A stretch of 14,317 nucleotides of DNA, from positions 1 to 14,317 of the forward strand of contig JALTZH010000128.1 in the NCBI GenBank assembly GCA_027051265.1, written 5' to 3'. The notes below the pieces were generated by a model, which saw only the letters and a list, made by a program, of their open reading frames with translations, had not been told where the DNA came from and searched no databases. Made by a program: the position numbers and the translations under genes. Origin of the DNA: an archaeon. GTDB lineage: Archaea > Hydrothermarchaeota > Hydrothermarchaeia > JALTZZ01 > JALUTC01. This document shows positions 1 to 7,383 of the stretch, piece by piece; within the stretch, counting starts at the first letter, position 1; each line of letters starts with the position of its first letter.

Positions 1-199
1 TTGCTCCACTTCTAACTCTATCACCATATGAAAAACCTCCAGGTATTATTAATGCATGATAATCTTCAAGCAGAATTTCCTTTCGTAACAATTTGTTTAT
101 ATGTATAATATCGGCAGTTATTCCAAAATGTTCAACACAATTCTTTGTTTCTATATCACAATTAGTTCCAGGTGCTCTTAAAATTAAAACCTTAAGCAT
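1..199 (-). CDS. purQ: PurQ, phosphoribosylformylglycinamidine synthase glutaminase subunit (N-terminal 66 codons; runs off the left edge)
   Basis: PurQ is the class I glutamine amidotransferase subunit that feeds ammonia to PurL in step four of purine synthesis. Translating the minus strand from the ATG at 199 gives an open frame to the window edge, beginning MLKVLILRAPGTNCDIET. The PGTNCD.ET signature at residues 10-18 and PGGFSYGDRVRSGA at about residues 53-66 are typical of PurQ. The Cys nucleophile and the His/Glu of the catalytic triad lie past the edge, so activity cannot be judged. The start follows the GltS2 stop codon after 3 nt, so the gene is probably co-transcribed with the two glutamate synthase genes. 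I see no clear Shine-Dalgarno sequence, and translation may rely on coupling to GltS2. The family call is firm. The gene is partial only because the window ends. Confidence 0.9.
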   Translation of the reverse strand, partial: MLKVLILRAPGTNCDIETKNCVEHFGITADIIHINKLLRKEILLEDYHALIIPGGFSYGDRVRSGA

Positions 200-202
200 T
201 AT

Positions 203-1705
203 TTAATCGCCGGCAACTTTAACTCCCAAAACTCTAAGTTCGGCATCGGTTAATCCAACAGCTCTTAACCTATCTCTATTTCCTCTTAAACTTTCAATAG
301 AATTTATACCCAATGCACCCATAACTTCTTTAATTTCATGTGTCCATGCTTTTATTAGATTTGCAACTCTTCTCGCACCTTCCTCAGGATTTAATCTCTT
401 TCTTAATCTTGGGTCTTGTGTTGCAATTCCCCATGCACATTTTCCAGTATAACATCTTTTACATACTGTGCAACCCAACGCTATTAAAGCTGCGGTACCT
501 ATATATACGGCATCTGCTCCCAATGCAATTGCCTTAACAACATCTGCAGCACATCTTATTCCTCCACTTGCAATTATTGATACTTGGTTCCTTATCTTTT
601 CTTGTCTAAGTCTTCTATCAACAGATGCTATTGCAAACTCTATTGGAATACCAACATGATCTCTCATTATCTGTGGCGTTGCTCCGGTACCACCTCTTAA
701 ACCATCTATTACTATGGCATCAGCTCCAGCATTTGCAATTCCTACAGCGATTGCTGCAACGTTATGAACAGCAGCGATTTTAACAAAAACAGGTTTCTTA
801 TATCTAGTAGCTTCTTTAAGAGCAGCAATCAACCTAGCTAAATCTTCTATTGAATATATATCATGATGTGGAGCTGGAGATAAAGCGTCGGTACCTTCAG
901 GTATCATTCTAGTTTCAGATATTTCCTTCGTTACTTTACTACCTGGCAAATGACCACCAATTCCGGGTTTTGCACCTTGACCAATCTTTATCTCTATTGC
1001 AGCACCAACTTTTAAATATTCTTCAGTAACTCCAAATCTACCACTAGCAACTTGTACGATTATATGATCAGCATAGGGATATAGGGATTTATGCAATCCC
1101 CCTTCTCCTGTACCCATATATGTTCCACATTCTTTTGCAGCCATTGCTAAAGCTTTATGAGCTTCTAAACTTAAAGCACCATAACTCATATGCGCAATCA
1201 TAATTGGAGTTTCAGCAACTATATATGGTCCGATTTTTGTCTTCAACTTTACTTTTTCACCATTGAAATCTACGTCAATAACATCAGGCTTTCTACCTAT
1301 ATAGACTCTCGTTTCCATTGGTTCTCTTAAAGGATCGATCGGTGGATTTGTTACTTGACATGCATCGATTAATAGTCGATCAAAAATAGATGGATAATCG
1401 TAATCCGTTCCCGTTGCTGTTAAAATTACTGATCCGGAATTTGCTTGTATTTTTATATCTCTTATATATCTAGCTTTCCACGTATGATGTCTATCAAAGA
1501 GCATGGGGTTTCTTATAATCTCTATAGCTTTTGTTGGACATGTAGCAACGCATCTAAAGCAACCAACACATTTTTCATGAAGTCTAACTATTTTTTTCTT
1601 TTTTTCATCGTAAACATGTGCTCCAAAACTACATTCGAATACGCATCTTCTACAATTTATACATAATTCTTTATCTACCAGTATTTTATATTCAGGAACG
1701 ATCAT
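203..1705 (-). CDS. Archaeal glutamate synthase, FMN/ferredoxin subunit (GltS2)
   Basis: This 500-residue protein is the FMN-binding synthase domain of glutamate synthase, which makes glutamate from 2-oxoglutarate and ammonia with electrons from iron-sulfur clusters. The N-terminus carries two [4Fe-4S] motifs (C15, C18, C21, C25 and C46, C49, C52, C56), pointing to electron input from ferredoxin. The TIM-barrel part shows GEGGLHKSLYP, GQGAKPGIGGHLPG, VIDGLRGGTGATP and IASGGIR, which are typical of the substrate and FMN sites. Cysteines 412, 415, 418 and 423, just before WGIATQDP, are the expected Fe-S ligands near the C-terminus. The start at 1705 overlaps the GltS1 stop as ATGA and has AGGTG 7 nt upstream. 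The separate GXGXG subunit and a bacterial-type GltD flavoprotein are absent from the window. The related N-methylglutamate synthase family is the main alternative. Confidence 0.93.
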   Translation of the reverse strand: MIVPEYKILVDKELCINCRRCVFECSFGAHVYDEKKKKIVRLHEKCVGCFRCVATCPTKAIEIIRNPMLFDRHHTWKARYIRDIKIQANSGSVILTATGTDYDYPSIFDRLLIDACQVTNPPIDPLREPMETRVYIGRKPDVIDVDFNGEKVKLKTKIGPYIVAETPIMIAHMSYGALSLEAHKALAMAAKECGTYMGTGEGGLHKSLYPYADHIIVQVASGRFGVTEEYLKVGAAIEIKIGQGAKPGIGGHLPGSKVTKEISETRMIPEGTDALSPAPHHDIYSIEDLARLIAALKEATRYKKPVFVKIAAVHNVAAIAVGIANAGADAIVIDGLRGGTGATPQIMRDHVGIPIEFAIASVDRRLRQEKIRNQVSIIASGGIRCAADVVKAIALGADAVYIGTAALIALGCTVCKRCYTGKCAWGIATQDPRLRKRLNPEEGARRVANLIKAWTHEIKEVMGALGINSIESLRGNRDRLRAVGLTDAELRVLGVKVAGD

Positions 1706-2769
1706 TTTTTCACACCTAATAATTCAACGAGAACTTCTTTTTCCAATTTTGCTATAACAGGTTCTCCTGCTATTGGAGCATATACATAGTCAGGATTTGA
1801 AACAATTTCTTTTATAGCGGCTTCTTCGGATGCAATATATGTATGCTCTTCATCTCTCGCAGCAACAAGAGGTCTTAATTTTATCCTATCGTTCAAACCA
1901 ACCATAAATTCTCCGTTGGATACAATTATTGCAAACGGTCCGTTTAACATCGCAGCTCCATAAACCACTCTTAATGCGGAATATAACTCTCTCTCATTTT
2001 CAGGCATCTTATCTATATGCTTCCAAAAAGGTGGTGCAAGAATTTTACATACAAGTTCAAGTGGAAGTTTATGTTTTCTATAGAGTAAATCGAAAAGATA
2101 TGCTACAACTTCAGTATCAGTTAATAATCTACATTTGTAACCATACATTTCAACGTATCTCTTATTCGTACCATAACTACTTATTTCACCGTTATGTACA
2201 ACACTCCAGTTTAATATGTTAAACGGATGTGCTCCACCCCACCATCCCGGTGTATTTGTTGGGAATCTTCCATGTCCTAACCAACAATACGCTTTATAAC
2301 TTTCGATTTTAAACAATTTTGCAACATGCCATGGGTAGCCTACGGCTTTAAATACGCCCATATTTTTTCCAGAACTTGCTACGAATGCTCCATCTATATA
2401 ATCGTTTATATACATTACAACATCAATCATATAATCTTCTTCATTTTTGATGTTTTCAGGTGGTTTTACAAAATACTTCCATGTAATATATTTTTTAGGA
2501 ATTTCTTTAACGTTTCTCGTTGGAATCTTATCATCTTTTATTATATCAACACATCCTTTTAAATATTCTTCAACACTTTCTTTTGACTCTTCGTTTTCCA
2601 CGTATATATGTAATGCGTAATACTCTTTATACTCAGGATATATACCATAAGCTGCAAAACCCGCACCTCTACCATCATATCTATTATACATAGCATTTAA
2701 CATTTTAATTATTTCAGTTCCTTGAATAGGTTTACCATATCTGTTAAAAATTCCTGCTATTCCACACAT
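1702..2769 (-). CDS. Archaeal glutamate synthase, class II glutamine amidotransferase subunit (GltS1)
   Basis: This 355-residue Ntn-hydrolase should release ammonia from glutamine for the GltS2 subunit encoded directly downstream. After removal of Met1, Cys2 (MCGIAGIFNR) is the expected N-terminal nucleophile. GHGRFPTNT at 165-173, HNGE at 192-195 (oxyanion-hole region), LTDTE at 216-220 and LNGPFA at 275-280 match the family of stand-alone amidotransferase subunits of archaeal glutamate synthase. The length is normal for such a split subunit. It is the first gene of a minus-strand operon GltS1-GltS2-purQ, and its stop overlaps the next start as ATGA, which suggests coupled translation and a complex. 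No Shine-Dalgarno sequence is evident, and an AT-rich promoter lies just upstream. Related amidotransferases such as PurF or GlmS are less likely because their partner domains are missing. Confidence 0.9.
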   Translation of the reverse strand: MCGIAGIFNRYGKPIQGTEIIKMLNAMYNRYDGRGAGFAAYGIYPEYKEYYALHIYVENEESKESVEEYLKGCVDIIKDDKIPTRNVKEIPKKYITWKYFVKPPENIKNEEDYMIDVVMYINDYIDGAFVASSGKNMGVFKAVGYPWHVAKLFKIESYKAYCWLGHGRFPTNTPGWWGGAHPFNILNWSVVHNGEISSYGTNKRYVEMYGYKCRLLTDTEVVAYLFDLLYRKHKLPLELVCKILAPPFWKHIDKMPENERELYSALRVVYGAAMLNGPFAIIVSNGEFMVGLNDRIKLRPLVAARDEEHTYIASEEAAIKEIVSNPDYVYAPIAGEPVIAKLEKEVLVELLGVKK

Positions 2770-2803
2770 AGGTAATTAATAGTAAAAAGAATAACATTTA
2801 AAA

Positions 2804-2811
2804 TTATATAA
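2804..2811 (-). promoter_or_regulatory. Putative TATA box for the GltS1-GltS2-purQ operon
   Basis: TTATATAA, in an AT-only context, lies 35-42 nt upstream of the GltS1 start. With the usual archaeal distance of about 25 nt from TATA box to transcription start, RNA would begin near 2780, leaving a short 5' leader of about ten bases. This fits the absence of a Shine-Dalgarno sequence. The call rests on composition and position only. Confidence 0.35.
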
Positions 2812-2859
2812 CTTAAGGTTTAAATTAATAATTCGCACTTTTTAACATTCTTTTCTTTT

Positions 2860-2924
2860 GGGTTGGGAATGATACAATTCCCAGAGTTTAATCCATATTT
2901 ATAGTATTGAAAGGGTATTGAAAG
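2860..2924 (+). repeat. Solitary degenerate CRISPR leader-end plus repeat, upstream of hdrA
   Basis: GGGTTGGGAATGATA at 2860-2874 matches 14 of 15 bases of the CRISPR leader end at 12398-12412. CCCAGAG-type sequence follows, and then a 28-nt repeat-like block at 2886-2913 that matches the array repeat at 23 of 28 positions. Its last 12 bases, TAGTATTGAAAG, are exact. The distance from GGAATG to the repeat is 20 nt here and 22 nt in the real leader. The last ten bases, GTATTGAAAG, are duplicated one base downstream (2915-2924). There is one repeat, no spacer and no second full repeat. It lies on the hdrA strand 37 nt before its start, directly upstream of the likely TATA box. It could be a decayed array, an ectopic leader copy or a recruited regulatory element. 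Confidence 0.8.
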
Positions 2925-2931
2925 TAGATTA

Positions 2932-2946
2932 TTTTTTAATTATAAA
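2932..2946 (+). promoter_or_regulatory. Putative core promoter (TATA region) of hdrA
   Basis: TTTTTTAATTATAAA ends 15 nt before the hdrA ATG. No Shine-Dalgarno sequence precedes the ATG, so a leaderless or nearly leaderless transcript is plausible. The solitary leader-repeat element abuts this region on its upstream side, where the BRE and upstream regulatory sites normally sit. Support is composition and spacing only. Confidence 0.35.
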
Positions 2947-2961
2947 TTTTTTTGCAATATT

Positions 2962-4956
2962 ATGAGTAAAGAAATTAGACTAGGCGTTTATGTTTGTCAT
3001 TGTGGAGTTAACATCGCAGGAGTCGTTGATGTAAAAAAGGTTGCAGAATATGCTTCAAAACTAAAAAACGTTGTAATTTCTCGTGATTATAAATACATGT
3101 GTTCTGCACCTGGTCAAGAACTAATAAAAAAAGATATAAAAGAACATAAACTAAATAGAATTGTTGTTGCAGCATGTTCTCCTAGGTTACATGAACAAAC
3201 GTTTAGAAAAGCTCTTCAAGAAGCCGGTTTGAATCCATTTTTGCTTGAAATGGCTAACATAAGAGAGCATTGCTCTTGGGTTCATATGAATGATAAAGAA
3301 ATCGCAACCGAAAAGGCAAAGGATTTATTAAGAATGGCTGTTGCAAAGGCTAGATTATTAAAGCCTCTAAATCCTATAAAAGTACCTGTAAAAAATAAAG
3401 CCTTAGTAATTGGTGGAGGAGTTGCTGGAATCGAAGCCGCATTAGATCTTGCTGATATGGGATACGAGGTATATCTGGTTGAAAAATCTCCAAGTATAGG
3501 AGGACATATGGCAATGCTTGATAAAACATTTCCAACAATGGATTGTTCGGCATGTATTCTCACACCAAAGATGGTAGATGCTGCAAGACATCCAAATATA
3601 AAATTAATAACTTATGCTGAAGTTAAAGAGATTAAAGGTTATGTTGGAAATTTTAAAGTTAAAATATTAAAGAAACCTAGATATGTTTTGGAAGATAAAT
3701 GTACTGGATGTGGTTTATGTAGTGAAGTATGTCCAATAGAAGTTCCTAATGAATTTGATCAAGGTCTTGGAGTTAGAAAAGCTATATATGTACCATTCCC
3801 CCAAGCCGTTCCTCTAGTGTATACGATTGATAAGGATTATTGTATTGGATGCGGTAACTGTAAAGCTGTATGTGGTGCCAAAGCAATAGATTTTGAACAA
3901 AAACCTGAAGAAATAGAATTAGAGGTTGGAACAATAATTGTTGCAACTGGTTATAAAACGTTTGATGCTAGAAAAATAGAAGAATATGGTTATGGTAGAT
4001 ATCAAAATGTAATCACAGCATTAGAATTTGAACGACTGATAAACGCTTCAGGACCAACAGCTGGAAAACTTATAAGACCAAGTGATGGTAAAGAGCCTAA
4101 GAGATTAGCTTTTATACTATGTGTTGGTTCAAGAGATGAAAGGTTTAATAAGTATTGTTCAAGAGTTTGCTGTATGTATTCGATTAAGAATGCAAGATTA
4201 TACAAGGAAAAGCATCCGGATGCGGATGTCTACATCTTTTACATGGATATAAGAGCAAGTGGAAAAGGATATGAAGAATTTTATAAAAAATCTCAGGAAG
4301 AGTATGGAATAAAATTTGTGAGAGGAAAACCTTCTGAAATCAAAGAAGATAGTAAGACAAAAAACTTAATAGTAGTTGTTGAGGATACTTTATTAGGTAA
4401 GAAACTTGAGTTTGAATTTGATCTTGTAGTTCTAGCAGTAGGTTTAGAACCAAGAGAAGATTCAAAAGAACTCGCCAGAATGTTAAGAATATCTGTAGGA
4501 GAAGATGGTTTCTTTTTAGAATCTCATCCTAAATTAAAACCTGTAGAATCTGTAACTGATGGAATATTTCTAGCCGGATGTTGTCTTGGACCAAAAGATA
4601 TTCCGGAATCGGTTGCACAAGCATCAGCTGCAGCTGCAAAAGCAGCGGCGTTAATGAGTAGAAAGGAGATAGAAGTTGAACCAATAATTGCTAAGGTAAA
4701 TAAAGAAAAATGTATTGGCTGTAGATTATGTATGCAAGTATGTGATTTTAAAGCAATAAATATTGTTAATCGAAAAGCTGAAGTAAATCCAGCATTATGT
4801 AAAGGTTGTGGAGCATGTAGCGGAGCATGTCCAACCGGTGCAATACAAGTAAATAACTTTATGGACGATCAAATCTTTGCAATGCTCGATGCATTATTCG
4901 ATGAGGAAAAAGAGTTTAAAGGTGTAGAAGTTGAAAAAAAAGTTTTAAAACACTGA
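2962..4956 (+). CDS. hdrA: HdrA-type heterodisulfide reductase subunit A (FAD, multiple Fe-S clusters)
   Basis: HdrA is the flavin subunit of soluble heterodisulfide reductase-type complexes, where FAD can bifurcate electrons between ferredoxin and a disulfide-reducing HdrBC module. The 664 residues are a normal full length. The N-terminal HdrA domain contains C12, C14, C47, C72 and C104. GGGVAG at 151-156 is the FAD Rossmann loop, and [21 protein letters not shown] (178-198) is an HdrA hallmark. Ferredoxin-type motifs lie at C247/250/253/257, C294/297/300/304, C584/587/590/594 and C613/616/619/623. C387, C399, C403 and C404 form a further conserved group. No HdrB, HdrC, MvhD or FdhB gene is in the window, so its electron partners are unknown. 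Non-methanogenic archaea also have HdrA, so it does not imply methanogenesis. The start has no Shine-Dalgarno sequence. Confidence 0.95.
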   Translation: MSKEIRLGVYVCHCGVNIAGVVDVKKVAEYASKLKNVVISRDYKYMCSAPGQELIKKDIKEHKLNRIVVAACSPRLHEQTFRKALQEAGLNPFLLEMANIREHCSWVHMNDKEIATEKAKDLLRMAVAKARLLKPLNPIKVPVKNKALVIGGGVAGIEAALDLADMGYEVYLVEKSPSIGGHMAMLDKTFPTMDCSACILTPKMVDAARHPNIKLITYAEVKEIKGYVGNFKVKILKKPRYVLEDKCTGCGLCSEVCPIEVPNEFDQGLGVRKAIYVPFPQAVPLVYTIDKDYCIGCGNCKAVCGAKAIDFEQKPEEIELEVGTIIVATGYKTFDARKIEEYGYGRYQNVITALEFERLINASGPTAGKLIRPSDGKEPKRLAFILCVGSRDERFNKYCSRVCCMYSIKNARLYKEKHPDADVYIFYMDIRASGKGYEEFYKKSQEEYGIKFVRGKPSEIKEDSKTKNLIVVVEDTLLGKKLEFEFDLVVLAVGLEPREDSKELARMLRISVGEDGFFLESHPKLKPVESVTDGIFLAGCCLGPKDIPESVAQASAAAAKAAALMSRKEIEVEPIIAKVNKEKCIGCRLCMQVCDFKAINIVNRKAEVNPALCKGCGACSGACPTGAIQVNNFMDDQIFAMLDALFDEEKEFKGVEVEKKVLKH

Positions 4957-4965
4957 ACAATTTTG

Positions 4966-4980
4966 AGCAATTTTTTTATT
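4966..4980 (+). terminator. T-rich putative terminator of hdrA, shared with the leader-like element
   Basis: A run of seven T followed by ATT starts 14 nt after the hdrA stop, the usual form of an archaeal intrinsic terminator. The same T-tract followed by AT-rich TATATA occurs in the CRISPR leader (12357-12373). It therefore may belong to the leader-like element rather than, or as well as, ending hdrA transcription. Confidence 0.4.
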
Positions 4981-5064
4981 TATATATACTTTTTGTGAAT
5001 TTCAGATTTTTTAAATTTGGAATGATATAGGTTCTAAAGGTTTAAGCTATTGTTGTATTGAATG
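4971..5064 (+). repeat. Solitary degenerate CRISPR leader plus repeat, upstream of the THUMP-SPOUT gene
   Basis: About 95 nt align with the CRISPR leader and first repeat (12358-12453). Shared elements in the same order are the T7-A-T-rich tract with TATATA, GTGA (4995), GGAATGATATAGGT (5019-5032, 14 of 14 identical) and a repeat-like block starting GTTTAAGCTAT (5040-5050, exact). After a 3-nt deletion the block ends TGTTGTATTGAATG. GTGA-to-GGAATG spacing is exactly 24 nt in both. GGAATG-to-repeat spacing is 21 nt here and 22 nt in the array. Many differences in the GTGA-GGAATG interval are G/C to A/T changes. There is one repeat and no spacer. The element lies on the coding strand and ends 22 nt before the downstream start, so it must form its promoter region, 5' UTR or both. 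Confidence 0.85.
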
Positions 5065-5068
5065 GTTA

Positions 5069-5083
5069 ATGATGTTGATATAA
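5069..5083 (+). other. Four-codon upstream ORF / decoy start before the THUMP-SPOUT gene
   Basis: ATGATGTTGATATAA is a start, three codons and a stop. It sits 3 nt before the main ATG at 5087, whose first bases ATGATATTGATT are very similar. The pair looks like an imperfect tandem duplication of the start region (about 14 of 18 positions match without gaps). It may be a chance product of the duplication or may modulate initiation. No Shine-Dalgarno sequence helps to decide. Confidence 0.3.
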
Positions 5084-5086
5084 AAT

Positions 5087-6109
5087 ATGATATTGATTAA
5101 AACTAGAAAGGGAAACGAATTTATAGTAAAAACATTTTTAGATGAAAAAAATATCAAATCAGAAGCTAGACCTCATGGCTATCTTGGATTAGTGGTTGCG
5201 TATACCGATGATTTAGACGAAGTCTTAAAAATACCAGAGGTTGAACATGCTTATAAAGTCGAAAAGGTTGTTCGTGCAAATCTAGATGAAATTGTTAAAA
5301 CATGTAAAGAATTTGCTGATAGAATTAAAACTTGTAACAGTTTTGCAGTTGAAACAGTAAGACGGGGGACGCATGATTTCACATCCGTTGATGTTAATAT
5401 CCGTTGTGTTAAAGCTTTGAAAGAATTAACCGGTTGTGATGTTAATTATAAATTTCCGGAGAAACTTATAAGAGTTGAAATCATAAATGAGAATGCTTTT
5501 ATATGTTTGGTTGATGGAAAAGAGATCAAAAGAAAATATACTCCCGAAAAAAAAAGTTGTCTAGAACTATTTAATAAAATAATTTTTGTACAAATGCCTT
5601 ACTGGGGATCTCTTGATGGATGTTATGAAATGGGTAAAAGAATAGGAAGGGCTGCACAATCTTTTGAAATTTTAAAATTAGTTATAGCAAATCATGATGA
5701 AATAAATGCAGTTGAATTTTATAATTTTTTAAAAGGTGTTCTAGATGGAATTAAAGCTAGAATTTATATACAACGAAAAGCATATCCTAGAGAAATTAGA
5801 CAAGTTGAAGTAACTGTTGATAATCTATTCCAAATCATAAGAAAGCTTAATCCTAAAAAACATCTTATAATAATTACCGATCCACTAGGTGAACAAGTAA
5901 CGAAGGTTAAACATCAATTGAAAAAAGATTTAAAAAACTATGATAAAATTTATATATTTGCAGGATCAAGAGAAGGCATACCAAAAGGTTTATTTAGATT
6001 TGCTCATTATGTATTAGATTTAGCTCCGGGAATTACTTTCGCTACAGAACATACTATACCTTCAAGCTTAATCTCATTGTATACTATTTTTTCTGAGGAA
6101 CATGAATAG
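5087..6109 (+). CDS. THUMP-domain SPOUT-type predicted RNA methyltransferase (COG1818-like)
   Basis: The 340-residue protein joins an N-terminal RNA-binding part to a C-terminal SPOUT (knotted, SAM-binding) fold. Residues about 65-145 look like a THUMP domain, with the core FAVETVRRGTHDFTS at 86-100. Residues about 160-335 form the SPOUT part. FAGSREGIPKGL (291-302) and DLAPGITFATEHTIPSSL (311-328) are the glycine-rich stretches expected to build the SAM-binding knot. This architecture is that of the archaeal COG1818 group, predicted to methylate tRNA or rRNA. I do not know its modified nucleotide, so no symbol is given. The start lies 22 nt after a solitary CRISPR leader-repeat element and 3 nt after a tiny upstream ORF. 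It has no Shine-Dalgarno sequence. It is the last plus-strand gene before a convergent pair. Confidence 0.82.
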   Translation: MILIKTRKGNEFIVKTFLDEKNIKSEARPHGYLGLVVAYTDDLDEVLKIPEVEHAYKVEKVVRANLDEIVKTCKEFADRIKTCNSFAVETVRRGTHDFTSVDVNIRCVKALKELTGCDVNYKFPEKLIRVEIINENAFICLVDGKEIKRKYTPEKKSCLELFNKIIFVQMPYWGSLDGCYEMGKRIGRAAQSFEILKLVIANHDEINAVEFYNFLKGVLDGIKARIYIQRKAYPREIRQVEVTVDNLFQIIRKLNPKKHLIIITDPLGEQVTKVKHQLKKDLKNYDKIYIFAGSREGIPKGLFRFAHYVLDLAPGITFATEHTIPSSLISLYTIFSEEHE

Positions 6110-6124
6110 AAAAATAAAGAGAAA
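6109..6124 (-). terminator. T-rich putative terminator of the UbiD transcript
   Basis: On the minus strand the 20-nt gap between the convergent genes reads TTTCTCTTTATTTTTC directly after the UbiD stop. This pyrimidine-rich tract fits archaeal intrinsic termination. A perfect 16-bp palindrome, ATTAATTTAAATTAAT (6124-6139), overlaps the UbiD stop codon. It could form a weak AU hairpin but is also compositionally easy to obtain by chance. Confidence 0.4.
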
Positions 6125-6129
6125 TTAAT

Positions 6130-7383
6130 TTAAATTAATCTTTTAAATTTGTCGTATTTTTTAAACTTGATTGGTATTGTTGCATCTATACCTAATTTTG
6201 ATGTAATTCCAGATTTTTCTGTACTTGGATCTAAAGATGATCCGGGTTGATTTTTAAAAACATAAATATCTCTATCCGCTTGAAATCTGGTTGATAAAGC
6301 ATATTCAACATCTTCGACATTATAAACGTTAATATCATCATCAACTACAATAACAAGTTTTAAACCTTTATGAGATTTAAACGCAGCATTTATTGCTTTT
6401 AACACATCCTCATCAGTTTCTTTTTTTATTGAGATAACACAATGGAAGTAATACATGGAACCTTTAGTCATTGCAACGTTTTTAACTTTACATACTTTTG
6501 ATACTTCTTTATAAATTTTTGGTTCTTTAGTAATACCCATAAGTACCTTATGTTCCTCACCACCCGGCAATATTGCATAGAATATAGGATTTTCACGGAC
6601 AGCTATTCTCTTTATTTTAATTACAGGTTGAAGTCTTATAGCATCATATGTTCCCGTTATATCGACAAATGGACCTTCTTTTTCTCTAATCTTCGGTAAA
6701 ATTTCACCTTCTAGAACAATTTCCGAGTCAATTGGATAATCCAGATTAACAGTTTTTGCACGAGTTAAATATAACTCTCCTGCCAATGAAGACGCAAAAA
6801 GAATTTCATCTCTTACAATTTCAAGCGAATAGCAAGCAGCAAATAAAACGTATGGATTAACTCCTATACAAATTACGATTTCCAACGGTTCGTTATTCTT
6901 TTCCTTCTCCACATAATACCTATATAAATCTCTTTCTACAAGTCTTATAACGAGGTGATTATCATCCAAAACCAATAATCTATGAATAGATGCATTCCTA
7001 CCGAATTTTTTATTGTATGCAATAACAACGCCACTAGTTATATATTTTCCAGCATCTTTTTTAAAATACTTAAGAATTGGAAGTTGGTTTAAGCTTTTTA
7101 GCTCTTTTCTTTTATAATCATCCTTATATATTATCTTACCATCCTTATTTTCTTTCTGAATAATTTCCTTGCAAAAATTCTTTCTTATACCTAATATTTT
7201 ATATAATTTTTCTCTACTGGAAATTATGTTTCCAACAATTTTAAAATCCTCGTATCCTTTTACATTTTTAAATAAGACTGTCTTTTCCTTATACTTCTTT
7301 AAAATTTCAGCTATTTCATACTCAACATCTACCGGTTTTTCTATTATAATCTCGTTTTCAATTATGTCTCTAAACTCTAGCAT
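6130..7383 (-). CDS. UbiD-family decarboxylase, candidate anhydromevalonate phosphate decarboxylase
   Basis: UbiD enzymes use prenylated FMN and a divalent metal to decarboxylate unsaturated acids. The 417 residues show the family blocks SGVVIAYNKKFGRNASIHRL (117-136, with the Arg expected near the cofactor), EIVLEGEILP (221-230), KEGPFVDITGTYD (235-247) and NPIFYAILPGGEEH (265-278). In many archaea a UbiD homologue converts trans-anhydromevalonate 5-phosphate to isopentenyl phosphate in the modified mevalonate pathway. This protein is a good candidate, but that role is inferred from lineage and length, not from a diagnostic residue. The position four residues before E236, Glu in classical UbiD/Fdc enzymes by my recollection, is Ile232. 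The start overlaps the end of the upstream FAD-enzyme gene by 7 nt, suggesting coupled expression. No UbiX-type prenyltransferase is in the window. Confidence 0.85.
   Translation of the reverse strand: MLEFRDIIENEIIIEKPVDVEYEIAEILKKYKEKTVLFKNVKGYEDFKIVGNIISSREKLYKILGIRKNFCKEIIQKENKDGKIIYKDDYKRKELKSLNQLPILKYFKKDAGKYITSGVVIAYNKKFGRNASIHRLLVLDDNHLVIRLVERDLYRYYVEKEKNNEPLEIVICIGVNPYVLFAACYSLEIVRDEILFASSLAGELYLTRAKTVNLDYPIDSEIVLEGEILPKIREKEGPFVDITGTYDAIRLQPVIKIKRIAVRENPIFYAILPGGEEHKVLMGITKEPKIYKEVSKVCKVKNVAMTKGSMYYFHCVISIKKETDEDVLKAINAAFKSHKGLKLVIVVDDDINVYNVEDVEYALSTRFQADRDIYVFKNQPGSSLDPSTEKSGITSKLGIDATIPIKFKKYDKFKRLI

Noticed and set aside
291-312. CTTTCAATAG-type sequence on the plus strand resembling the end of the CRISPR repeat in reverse
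   Set aside because: It lies inside the well-supported GltS2 coding sequence, matches only the terminal ATTGAAAG bases plus scattered AT-rich positions, and lacks the GGAATGATAYA leader motif.
340-659. Plus-strand open frames opposite the GltS2 gene
   Set aside because: They overlap a firmly identified gene on the other strand, show no family motifs and look like its antisense shadow. The same applies to open frames antisense to GltS1, hdrA, UbiD and the COG2509 gene.
2962-4956. HdrA as evidence that the organism is a methanogen
   Set aside because: HdrA homologues occur in sulfate reducers, acetogens and many non-methanogenic archaea, and no methanogenesis gene is visible here.
6124-6139. 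16-bp perfect palindrome as an operator or attachment site
   Set aside because: It is composed only of A and T, overlaps a stop codon at a convergent junction, and such palindromes arise easily in this composition.
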